Below are positions 48,901 through 55,745 of a stretch of 64,000 nt of DNA, piece after piece; the first letter of the stretch is position 1; every line of letters begins with the position of its first letter. The notes under the pieces were generated by a model that saw only the letters and a list, made by a program, of their open reading frames with translations, made no database searches and was not told the origin of the DNA. Origin of the DNA: Henricia sp. BOLD:AAB3569 (lineage: Eukaryota; Echinodermata; Asteroidea; Spinulosida; Echinasteridae); NCBI GenBank assembly GCA_037783545.1, contig JBBELK010000068.1, forward strand, positions 372,001-436,000, in the 5' to 3' direction. The position numbers and the translations under genes were made by a program.

Positions 48901-51860
48901 TAGGTCAAAGTGATGCAATCATTACACAATCACGCGATTTTCTGCCCATACAGTTTGTATGTTGTATGCGCCAGTGACCGGGTGAATTTTGGTTTCAATG
49001 TCGGGCGATTCGCTGTTCAAAGGTAGGAAAGCGCATTTGTTATGAATATATGTCATCCCTGTAACAGTGTGTGCTACGGTAACTGTCGACCCTAAAACAT
49101 AAATACCTTTGTGTTTTCTCCAATGAATCTGTGCTTTACATGCCGAGTCCCGTTGCCTTGTACGATGTGTCGCCATTTTTTTGCGATGGCTTGTGAGCAC
49201 ATAGCAACAATATCTAAGGGGCGGGGTTAACTGGGCAATCTCGGAACTATGCATTCACGATCATTGTTAACCCTGCAGGGTCGAGGAGACGCTACTTTAC
49301 CACAGACTAATGGCTCATCATGTGTTGCCATGCCAACCAATGGAAGTTCCTGTTGTACTATCACCAAGGTAAAGCTGGAATCACACTGAGCGTTTTTGCG
49401 CTTAAATGCGATGCACATCGCTTTGAGAAAAAGCGGTTTGGAGGAAATTTGGAATAAAACGCCGCACTGAAAATCATACCAAATTCCCTCTATGCCGCTT
49501 TTCCTTAAAGCGAAGCGAGTCAAAATTACGCACGAAAAGGCTCAGTGTGAATCCACCCTTGGTGTGAATCTGAATCAATTCCATTTTTCACGAATTTGTT
49601 TTAATTCTTTAAGTGCGTGTACGTTGACGGTACTGCATAGTGTACAGACGACAACCCAATTATTGGCAGCGAGTGGCACTAAACGTCCATAAAATTATGC
49701 CAGCCTATGCCACACAGGTACACTACCCATCAAAACTTTGGAAACTTTTTGAAAGTTTCAGGTTTTTGAGAAGAAAACTGTATAATTTTGTGAATCTTAA
49801 TTTTGTGAAAGCAAATGTAGGTGTATTCTAACAAAAAGCAATATATACATGTTAATTTTAGTGCCATCTTTGGCCTCAGCAGTGGGCTTTATCAACAAAT
49901 TGGAGAGCATGCAAAAAGAAACGGCTAAACTTGATGTTCATCAAAGAATCCCCCCCTTAGCAGCTATGACAGCTAGACACAATCTCTGCATTCTGATTGT
50001 CAGTTTCTCCAAACATTCAGTGGAAATACGCCTCTTTTAAGACTCTCTAGAGGTTTTTTTGGCTGGTTGGGCATTTCTTTCTGACTTTACGATCCAACTC
50101 ATCCAAGAGCAGCTCAATGGGATTGAGATCAGGTGACTGGGCATGCCATTCCATGATGGACAGCACTCAATATGACTGCTTTCTCTCCAGATACCCGTTA
50201 CGTACACCTCCGTTTGCTTTAATAGCTTGGTTTATTATGAATAAACAAAATAATACTTCCTTCTCAAAAACCTAAAACTTTCAAGGTGTTTCCAAAGTTT
50301 TGATGGGTAGTGTACATACGTTCGTGATAATGTGGAAAGTATCAGTAGCTTAGAAATTGAATCAGCTATCACTGGGAATAAAATCTCGATGAAAGGGATT
50401 CAAATCTTGATGAAAGGGAATCGATTCCTCAAAAATCTGGAATCGCGATTCTGATTCCCAAAGTGGAATTGATTCTGCTAGACTCTGGCGGGGAATCGCC
50501 AAGTTTAGTGCGCAACTTCGAGAAGAAAAAAAGACAGTAACGAGGCAAATAAAAATTGTGGAAATATCAAAACTTGCCTAATATAACCCAACTTGACATT
50601 GCTTATTGTATACTTTCCTTCCCCAGTATGGTAGGTAGTGAAAGCAATTGGAATACTCTACTAGGGATGCCTCACGAAGCCAACCCACCAGACCCTGCAT
50701 TGTACTGCTGTGACCAAAGACTCAGGGCAAATGGATTTGAACTCAAGCAAACAGTCGGTACGAAACTTGCTTTATTTTTTTTTGGACCAATCAGGACGCT
50801 TGTTATATGTGTCAAACTTCACCACACGTGCGCGCAGTTTGTAAACACGGTCCATGTCCGATTTAATGCACTCGCCGTTTGGTCGCTATTTCTATTCAAC
50901 AGGACATTATGTTACTCGTTCTCCATCCCTCTGATAATTTTTTTTTAAATGCGGAGTAAATAAAAATGTACGAATTATCGATAGGATGAATCTGACAAAG
51001 AATTTCGAGAAAATATAGAAATTGTGAATTTTCACCATAACATGACTAATTTCATTTAATTACATCCAAAGATGACTCGGGTGTAGGTTCGCTGAACGCA
51101 ACAGCCGGCTAACTTGCTGTTCCTGTTTTAAAAAGTTTTCCAATCATGTAATATGTCTTTAATCACATGTGGAGATAACACCATTTTAAACTGTTTTCCA
51201 ATCATTAATCTTTCTGTTGAAGATTCGGAGACCCAAGAGGTCAAACTGCAGGTCATCGCCATGGCAACGTGTGTGAGCTATTATGGGATAGATGACCTGC
51301 AGAGGATACTGGAGTTAATAACCACCAACAATCAAGTGACACTGTCACAGTGCCGACCTCTCAAAGTTGCAAACTATCTGAAAGTAAGTACATTGGGATG
51401 AGAGGAAAATCATATGACCCTCGTTAGAATTCTAGAACAGTCTAGAAAGCAATTCCAAAGTGATTGGTCGATCAGTGCCTTGTTATCCACAAGTTCACTG
51501 TATTCAACAAACTTCTGTTCCGATCAAGAATTGATATTTTAAGAAAATTTAGTTTCTTTTTAGGGAGAATATTATGTACACGAATTGCTTTACCCAAGAA
51601 CATTGTAAACACTCTTAGTTTGCTCGGGTGGGACTCGAACCCACAACCTCCTACATACATGTACTTGTTTTTATTTTTTCTGTTGCATACAGGGAGAAGC
51701 TGTACGCATGGCACGCAACCTGCCATCCACTATGGGAATGGAAGATGTATATGATGTCATTAAACGTATGAAGCAACTACCAAGCCATTGTAACAAGTGC
51801 CTGCATAACCAACCATTTGAGCATCTGCTGTATACAATACCCGACTCTGATGATGTGTAG
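30910..51860 (+). CDS. PMS1: PMS1, MutL-family mismatch repair protein with HMG box, 14 coding exons, 1078 aa
   Basis: Coding exons: 30910-31050, 31500-31785, 33499-33779, 34851-34973, 39450-39596, 40402-41629, 43166-43289, 44452-44539, 46662-46822, 48064-48171, 49279-49368, 50627-50757, 51223-51383, 51693-51860. All are GT-AG with a continuous frame. The N-terminal GHKL ATPase has motif [11 protein letters not shown] (E30, N34, D37), motif II DNGRGI (59-64) and motif III GFRGEAL (94-100). [15 protein letters not shown] closes the transducer domain. A long acidic linker (exon 6) leads to an HMG box (about 719-785, [14 protein letters not shown] then [12 protein letters not shown]). This box separates PMS1 from PMS2 and MLH1. 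The C-terminal domain (about 860-1078) has NQYRVEE where PMS2 has the DQHAxxE endonuclease motif, so it should lack nuclease activity, as in human PMS1. It ends with [10 protein letters not shown], like human CVHGRPFFHHL. Known role: heterodimer with MLH1 (MutL-beta). Human PMS1 is 932 aa; the extra length is mostly exon 6. Confidence 0.95.
31126..31395 (+). repeat. C-rich minisatellite in PMS1 intron 1
   Basis: Degenerate tandem copies of CCATGCCCACACC, with CACGCCCACACC and CCTGCCATGC variants, run for about 270 bp. All three plus frames stay open as His/Pro/Thr-rich strings, an artefact of the repeat. Confidence 0.8.
31849..32662 (+). mobile_element. MITE family 'R5' copy in PMS1 intron 2, interrupted by a palindromic MITE
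   Basis: Left part 31849-31967 (GTGTCCAGATCACAT to CTCTCAATCCATA) and right part 32458-32662 (TTTTCAAGGATATC to CTCTTTTAA) are contiguous in the copy at 25645-26097. The 490-bp palindrome between them is a later insertion. Confidence 0.75.
31968..32457. mobile_element. Palindromic Tc1/mariner-like MITE, family 'P', copy 2
   Basis: The ends TAAACTCCTCAAAAAAAGTT and AACTTTTTTTGAGGAGTTTA are exact inverses, and almost the whole length is palindromic (TGTGCAGTATAGC...GCTGCACA, ACTTTCCACCC-like centre). Comparison with the uninterrupted repeat at 25645-26097 shows insertion at TA. Other copies are at 7881-8359 and 60748-61170. Confidence 0.85.
33797..34440 (+). mobile_element. Fused fragments: family 'R1' left part plus GAAGTGG-rich element
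   Basis: 33797-34005 matches family R1 (GCATTACATAACTAAAGAAT, AACTGCCTTGTAGAAATTTC). 34006-34440 matches the elements at 54424-54951 and 52950-53403, with arrays of CACTTCGCCC/GGGCGAAGTGG words arranged as an inverted repeat. Both in PMS1 intron 3. Confidence 0.6.
35480..38694. mobile_element. 3.2-kb foldback element with minisatellite loop, PMS1 intron 4
   Basis: The left arm (35480-36512) and right arm (37656-38694) are inverted copies about 1.03 kb long, from TAGTCAGGGAATATT at one end to ATATTCCCTGACTA at the other. Both ends begin or end in TA. Sample paired blocks: GGGGTACCAGGAACTATTAA with TTAATAGTTCCTGGTACCCC; GATGGTTGATATAG with its inverse; GAATTGAATGCGCAGTCATA with its inverse; and GGCAAGACTGGCTGCACCA with its inverse. 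A C run at 35869-35890 in the left arm is not matched on the right. There is no transposase. The arm tips match the small foldback at 16598-17178. Confidence 0.85.
36513..37655 (+). repeat. G-rich minisatellite forming the loop of the foldback
   Basis: About 1.1 kb of degenerate repeats of GGGATGGCTTCGGGCTGGGC, with higher-order blocks that add GGTTTTGGGG and TTGGCTGAGCTGGGAGGGCA. Strong G over C skew on the plus strand, the transcribed orientation of PMS1 RNA. Open frames (Trp/Leu-rich on plus, Pro/Ser/Lys-rich on minus) are repeat artefacts. Confidence 0.85.
39665..39992 (-). mobile_element. SINE family B, near full length, reverse
   Basis: Read on the minus strand: a GGGGCATTTGTGTGGTCTAG head, B box GGGTTCAAGTCTGAC-like, GTGTCCGTGGGTAAGACACT body, then GATAGGGTTGTGTGCCCTGG and a tail with GGTAATAATGGCAACAGCGC. 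The tail half matches 9195-9480. In PMS1 intron 5. Confidence 0.68.
41718..42132. mobile_element. Palindromic MITE, CTGTTTTCAATACTGGAGAG family, copy 2
   Basis: It is nearly identical to 4499-4914 in opposite orientation. Arms CTGTTTTCAATACTGGAGAG and CTCTAGTATTGAAAACAG, then TTCTCTCAAAACAAAAGAAA with its inverse, around a centre with GTGTCCTTGTTAC. In PMS1 intron 6. Confidence 0.8.
42150..42210 (-). mobile_element. SINE family C fragment (tRNA-like head), reverse
   Basis: ACACAAGAAAATTGCAGTGC then CCCAACTGGGATTCGAACG is the inverse of the head seen at 43034-43135. Confidence 0.45.
42259..42310 (+). repeat. Poly-C tract
   Basis: About 50 bp almost entirely C with single T or G interruptions. 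In PMS1 intron 6. Confidence 0.85.
43034..43135 (+). mobile_element. SINE family C, tRNA-like head
   Basis: GATGCCCAGATAGCTCAATT followed by GGCC carries an A box (TAGCTCAATTGG), and CCTGGGTTTGAATCC carries a B box. The tail GTGTTTTTAAATTCATCTTTC follows. No tRNA fold with a usable anticodon arm was seen. It ends about 30 bp before PMS1 exon 7. Confidence 0.6.
43530..43796 (+). mobile_element. Family 'R1' fragment interrupted by a TTAA palindrome
   Basis: GTGGTGTTTGTTACCATTGC to GGTTAACTGCAAA, then the palindrome 43629-43768, then GTATTGGGGCTTTAAA. This is contiguous in the intact copy at 6791-7072. Confidence 0.7.
43629..43768. mobile_element. 138-bp TTAA palindromic MITE, copy 2
   Basis: TTAAAGGCACAGGCTCGTCA and TGACGAGCCTTGCCTTTAA are inverted ends, and GTGCCACGAAATATGCAGCT with its exact inverse lies inside. 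It is inserted in an R1 copy, which gives an empty site and shows duplication of TTAA. Confidence 0.85.
43891..44342. mobile_element. hAT-like MITE with exact 8-bp target duplication
   Basis: The ends CAGGGTTGTAATGAGTC and GAGTCATTACAACCCTG are inverted. The flanks are identical ATTGCTTC at 43883-43890 and 44343-44350. The interior holds AAGTC/GAGTC pentamer arrays (AAGTCAAGTCAAGTCA). 452 bp, PMS1 intron 7. Confidence 0.9.
44630..45172. mobile_element. Possible TTAA-flanked MITE
   Basis: TTAAAGGCCCAGTG at the left and CAGGGCCTTTAA at the right are weak inverted ends with TTAA. Inside, only patches pair. In PMS1 intron 8. Confidence 0.4.
46085..46262 (-). mobile_element. SINE family A-like copy, reverse
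   Basis: The minus strand has AGGTAGTGGGTTCGAATCCC (B box) and CCTTGAGCAAGGTACTTTGC, then GTGCCTAAGGCAGCCAGG. A truncated tRNA-derived retroposon in PMS1 intron 8. Confidence 0.55.
46335..46492 (-). mobile_element. SINE family D, tRNA-derived, reverse copy
   Basis: The minus strand reads GTCTGCCTTGTTTGCAGGAG, GTCGTGGGTTCGAGTCCCAC, CCGAGCACG, then the body TGTCTCGGGAAAGCAACGAG and GTAAGGGCAAAACAAACCC. Relatives lie at 3362-3480 (+), 51555-51657 (-) and 61975-62118 (-). The tRNA-like 3' half is well kept, the 5' half missing. Confidence 0.65.
46853..46995. mobile_element. 138-bp TTAA palindromic MITE, copy 3
   Basis: TTAAAGGCACAGGCTCGTCA and GACGAGCCTCTGTCTTTAA are inverted ends, with GCCACGAAATATGCAGCTCC and its inverse inside. 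TTAA on both sides. It abuts the 16-bp minisatellite. Confidence 0.82.
47009..47465 (+). repeat. 16-bp minisatellite, about 29 units, PMS1 intron 9
   Basis: The unit is CTCTCTTCCGTAATAA with an A/G variant (TAATAACT or TAATGACT). Three adjacent units near 47345-47395 are 14 bp long because one CT is missing. TAATGA variants are grouped in two blocks, near 47180-47220 and 47260-47310. 16 is not a multiple of 3, so all three minus frames stay open ([16 protein letters not shown]), which is not coding evidence. Confidence 0.92.
47606..47965 (-). mobile_element. MITE family 'R1', near-complete reverse copy
   Basis: From TTAAAGCCCCAATACTACAT to CCTAATCATGTAATCTGTCG. It carries GACAAGAAAAACCCGACTGA, GATAGCAATGGTAACAAACC and GGTACCTTTGTGGGAGAAAT shared with 2500-2811, 6791-7072 and 62126-62482. 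Confidence 0.7.
48826..49258. mobile_element. MITE-like element with AATGCATAGTTCCGA ends
   Basis: AATGCATAGTTCCGA and TCGGAACTATGCATT are exact inverted ends about 430 bp apart. The interior has an open minus frame of about 100 codons (48922-49254) that I do not recognise and do not call a gene. The element ends 20 bp before PMS1 exon 11. Confidence 0.6.
49371..49560. mobile_element. MITE inserted inside a PMS1 splice donor
   Basis: The ends AAAGCTGGAATCACACTGAG and CTCAGTGTGAATCCACCCTT are inverted. The flanks are GGT at 49368-49370 and 49561-49563. The first GGT is the last base of exon 11 plus the donor GT. Donor positions +3 to +6 (AAAG) are therefore element sequence; without the insertion the donor would read GTGTGA. 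190 bp, non-coding. Confidence 0.78.
49566..50512. mobile_element. hAT-like element (TAGGCTTGGGCGA family) split by a Tc1-like insertion
   Basis: Left piece to 49718 (TTAAGTGCGTGTACGTTGAC, CCAATTATTGGCAGCGAGTG, GCACTAAACGTCCATAA) and right piece from 50315 (TTCGTGATAATGTGGAA to GGGGAATCGCCAAG) together match 24158-24561. The left terminus is missing. Confidence 0.65.
49719..50314 (-). mobile_element. Tc1-like transposon, internally deleted, with transposase remnant
   Basis: The inverted ends CACTACCCATCAAAACTTTG and AAAGTTTTGATGGGTAGTG are flanked by TA (49719-49720, 50313-50314). On the minus strand about 50062-50158 reads [20 protein letters not shown] then [19 protein letters not shown] includes the catalytic Glu of Tc1 DD34E transposases. 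The rest of the gene is largely missing or degraded, so the element is not autonomous. Confidence 0.85.
51555..51657 (-). mobile_element. SINE family D fragment, reverse
   Basis: GCTCGGGTGGGACTCGAACC then CACAACCTCCTACA is the inverse of the tRNA-like head of family D. It ends about 35 bp before PMS1 exon 14. Confidence 0.6.
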
Positions 51861-51861
51861 C

Positions 51862-52217
51862 TAAAGTAGCTTGTCCAGATTTTTTCAGAAAATGGATTTC
51901 GTTCTAACCTAACAATCATATAAAATACCTCCCCAAAATACTATCCATGGGAAGAAAACCGGAAATTTGCAATCTCTAATCTGGATGTGGAAGCAAAAAG
52001 GTTGGTGTAATCACTGCAGTGCTTTATGTAACCAGATAAATTAGTTTACAAAACATTGTTGGGTTTTTGATGGTATTCTTGAAAATATACAGATCGGATT
52101 GAGAGTGTGAAATTTCAGAGTGGTAATGAAAAAAATGATAAATTATATGGTATAAAAATCTCAACACCCATAAGAAAAATGGGGGGGGCGAATGTGATCT
52201 GGACACGCTCCTTTAAA
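51862..52217 (-). mobile_element. MITE family 'R5' copy forming the start of the PMS1 3' UTR
   Basis: It begins TAAAGTAGCTTGTCCAGATT, two bases after the PMS1 stop TAG, and ends GGACACGCTCCTTTAAA; these ends are inverted relatives of each other (TTTAAAGGAG..TGT.CAGAT). Interior matches copies at 25645, 30535 and 31849. Confidence 0.75.
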
Positions 52218-52529
52218 TTTTAGGGTTCAGTTTGTTGTAATTGGAAAGTTCCGAAATTTCCTATTTTGGCATTTTATTTTTACATGGCATATAAGCAAAC
52301 CACGTTGTGCTGCACCTAAAAGCTTCTGAAGGAATGCAGGATCACCCCTATATGTCGTTGCACACCACCTTGGTCGTTTTGCGCAACTCATCAAGAGGTG
52401 CAAATGGACAAGTCTCTGACGTAGACAAATTCCTTGACATTAGAAGACATCAAGTCGAAAGTGGCAGATTCTGACATTCGTATAGCTTTTAAATCTCACC
52501 CTCTCAGACAAAGCTGATGCAAATCGCTC

Positions 52530-52535
52530 AATAAA
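52530..52535 (+). terminator. Candidate poly(A) signal of PMS1 (proximal)
   Basis: AATAAA 670 bp after the PMS1 stop. Confidence 0.4.
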
Positions 52536-52859
52536 ATTTGTTAGGCCTTGTTTACACGATCAGGGCCCAATTTCATGGAACCAGTCAGCACAAAAATTTG
52601 TTTAGCACAGAATTTCTTTGCTTTATTTTACAAAACTGGGTTGCCAGCCAAAGTCGTATGTGATGTGTATTTACTGATATTTTGCTCCTGTTCCTAAACA
52701 ATTGATAGTTGCATTATGATCAGTAACAGTTAGCAGAGAATTGAAACTTACTACATGTGTCATGAAAGATGTAACTTTAGAAGGCCAGAAAAGTTGCTTT
52801 GTATAATTTATATTCCTGCTGTTGGATGGAATTTTTGTCAGACGCTGTATTTATCTTGA

Positions 52860-52865
52860 AATAAA
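52860..52865 (+). terminator. Candidate poly(A) signal of PMS1 (distal)
   Basis: AATAAA about 1.0 kb after the stop, followed within 30 bp by GTGTGATTTTTG, a GU/U-rich stretch of the kind found downstream of cleavage sites. It precedes the next MITE (from 52950). Confidence 0.5.
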
Positions 52866-52949
52866 TTGTGTGATTTTTGAAACCGATTACTACTAAAGCC
52901 TCATGTTTAATTTGGGTCTTTGGTCAAGGGTGGGGTGCATCTGATGTTA

Positions 52950-53403
52950 CTTAAAGATAGTATACATAATTGGTAAACTGTTACAAATAGTTTTATCCCC
53001 CTGTGTGATTGAAGATATGCATGATTAAAACCAACCTGAGCAAAAACCAGCTCCGTACTTCGTCTAACTTTTGAAAAAACAGTCAAAAAAAGGGTTTGCA
53101 GTCATTTCGCCCCAAAACCACTTCCCCCTGAACTACGGCCTGTGCACGAAGTGGTTTTGGGGCGAAGTAGTATTTGGGCGATGTAATGTTTGGACGAAGT
53201 GGTTTTGGGGCGAATTGAATTTGTCTCACGAGACGAAAAATAATTGTTTCACTCATTTCTTAAAGACTAGGCCTATAGCACCTCAGACAAAACCATTTCA
53301 GGGGAAGTTTTCTACGGTCATCATGTTTATATTGTGTAAGTTAGGCGTAAATCTGTGAACATTTCTGATTTTCGAGATACCAATCATGTACTACTGCCTT
53401 TAA
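52950..53403 (-). mobile_element. GAAGTGG-rich MITE, reverse copy
   Basis: The ends TTAAAGATAGTATACATAAT and ATGTACTACTGCCTTTAAA are weak inverted relatives. The interior carries CGAAGTGGTTTTGGGGCGAA and TCTCACGAGACGAAAA, matching 54424-54951. Confidence 0.68.
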
Positions 53404-53514
53404 AATGCCTAATGTATCATTCGCATGATGAAACTTTTTACGGAATCCTGAAATAAGGGCATTACATATCTAAAGAAGAATGTTGGTAAACTAGCCTCCA
53501 GAAATTTGAGCTAT

Positions 53515-53830
53515 ATCGGTGCTTCAGAACCCAAAGGCCTACAACGGTACCGCTATTTGGACCTACCAGTCACATACCACCTTGTAGGCTAGGGCCACAA
53601 CACACCCACCGAAACCCCCTCATAGGGGATTCTTCCACACCTCATTTGCATTCACAACCATGTATTAGCGACTAGACTATAACCATGCACTGTTTCTCTC
53701 TTGACCTACACTTCGCCCTGAAGAAGGATTACGGATAGTAGTCCGAAACGTCGGCACTTGCCAGTCTTCCTGATTCCGGAGGACATTGCTACCTACCCAG
53801 TATGATCGCCAGGAACATCGCTATTTCAAG
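53515..53830 (+). mobile_element. Probable retroelement 3' remnant with hammerhead-like motif
   Basis: CGCCCTGAAGAAGGATTACG followed by GATAGTAGTCCGAAACGTCG (53710-53750) is the kind of 'CTGAAGA - stem - GAAAC' signature scattered in animal genomes with Penelope-like and similar retroelements. GGATTAC pairs with GTAGTCC (one G-U). No coding part is recognisable. Confidence 0.35.
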
Positions 53831-54363
53831 AAAAAGTTTCTCATGTCAACTCAAGAAGAAAACATTGGCTCATTGCAAGTGATTTTAAATTAATAGGGCT
53901 TTTAAGTCACCAAAGGGTAGCAAATAGTGTGGTGATGTATACCTGTCGAAAATATTACAAAACATACAAATTACCCACATAAATTAACTACTGTACATGT
54001 AGTACAATGTTGAATCTCCTCCTTTTTTGGCTTTTCAGTCGGTATTTCTTTTTTTATCTTCGTCTTATGTTAATGACTGCTGATCATCGTTTCTTGTTCT
54101 TGAACGCCCGTTCGCGCAAGCACAGATGAGTTCGGCAAACATCTTTACCCATTGAAGTGAATTGCCAAGCACCTTTCCCTTCCTTCCTCCATGCTTAAAC
54201 TCAGGTGAAGATTTAATTATTTTGTTACCCAGTGGAGTCAAAAATTCGTTTAACAAGATCCATCTGTGTAGAGCTCAATTCTCTCGGCCCACAGTTAAGC
54301 CATGTTTCATGGGCTGCACACAAAGGAATATTTTTTAAGGATTTTTAAATCTTCACCTGAGTT

Positions 54364-55190
54364 TAAAGGTAGTCTATTTTGTTTGGTAACGACCCTCTAA
54401 AACAATTTTTTGAATTATTATCTCTAAAGGCAGTATAGGCTACATGATTGGTATCTCGAAAATCAGAAATGTTCACAGATTTACGCCTAACTTACACAAT
54501 ATAAACATGATGACCGTAGAAAACTTCCCCTGAAATGGTTTTGTCTAAAGTGCTATAGTCTTTGAGAAATTAGTAAAACAATTATTTTTCTTCTCATGAG
54601 ACGAAAATTCAATTCGCCCCAGAACCATTTCGTCCAAGTGCCACTTCGCCCTAAACCACCTTGCCCGAGTGCCATTTCGCCCCAAATCACTTCGTCCAAA
54701 CACTACATCGCCCAAATGCTACTTCGCCCCAAAACCACTTTGTGCACAGGCCGTGGTTCAGGGCAAAATGGTTCAGGCGAAGTGGTTTGGGGGCGAAATG
54801 ACTGCAAACCTTTTTTTGACTGTTTTCTCAAAAGTTAGACGAAGTACGGAGCTGGTTTTTGCTCAGGTTGGTTTTAATCATGCATATCTTCAATCACACG
54901 GGGATAAAACTATTTGTAACAGTTTACCAATCATGTATACTATCTTTAAGCTTACTTGTTATCAAGATGGTAATGGTAGTAATCATCCTGTGAAATTATT
55001 TCGTCTGAATTGCCCCCATTCATGAGAAAAATGACATAATTATTTGAATCTCCCAAAGATCGCCATTCATTCATGCACAAAAACCGTATTACTGCATCTA
55101 TGTGGCTAGTTTTCTCGACCTATGATTTCAATTGCCAGTGGAAATCATGCCGTTTTTAACAGTTTACCAAACAAGTATACTACCTTTAAG
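54364..55190 (+). mobile_element. MITE family 'R2' copy interrupted by a GAAGTGG-rich MITE
   Basis: Left part TTAAAGGTAGTCTATTTTG to TTGAATTATTATCTC; right part CTTACTTGTTATCAAGATGG to AACAAGTATACTACCTTTAA. They join as in the intact copy at 7092-7456. The insertion point there reads TTTTTAAGC. Confidence 0.72.
54424..54951 (+). mobile_element. GAAGTGG-rich MITE nested in family R2
   Basis: The ends TAAAGGCAGTATAGGCTACA and ACCAATCATGTATACTATCT are inverted relatives, with TTAA at the right junction. The interior has inverted arrays of CACTTCGCCC and GGGCGAAATGG words. Confidence 0.7.
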
Positions 55191-55203
55191 AGAAGTGGAA
55201 ATA

Positions 55204-55366
55204 GACTACTAAAGTGAAAACGTCACCCTTTGTGTGTTGCCATGGTTTTTGGGTCTACACTAAAACCAGTGAACTGTTTCCCTGCGCTATACCAATGGAC
55301 ATTTCAGATTACCGGCGAATGTTTAGACCCAATTACCATGGCAACTGACGTCACACTTTAGTAGTC
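55204..55366. mobile_element. Tc1/mariner-like MITE, intact copy
   Basis: GACTACTAAAGTGAAAACGTC and GACGTCACACTTTAGTAGTC are inverted ends between TA dinucleotides (55202-55203, 55367-55368). GTTGCCATGG pairs with CCATGGCAAC. Confidence 0.78.
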
Positions 55367-55745
55367 TATTCACTACAACTTTGGGGGTAAAGATGTTCAT
55401 AGTGATATGTTTTGTTATAGATCTTCCGGCTACAGCAACGTGGACCAATTGGCAAAAATGTATATAAACATGTTTCTTTCATCGAACACTTTTCCATTTG
55501 GAAACGTGAATAAAAACTTAATGAAGTACTAATCTAAACGTATGATGATGTTTGAAAGCGGATGAGCGGCCACTTACATTATGGTGCCTAATCACCATGG
55601 AAATAAAATGAAATGATCAAACATAGGATGGTCTTCATCGAACCAAGACGCCTGGCAACTGCAGCAGGTGCTTCAGAATCGCGATTCTCAGTGTTTCTTA
55701 AACGCGTGAGACCAAGGAGAACTCGTTCTAAATCTTACTTCTCGG

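Noticed and set aside
48922-49254. 110-codon minus-strand ORF
   Set aside because: Within an element with inverted ends in PMS1 intron 10; I recognise no domain. Kept only as part of that element.
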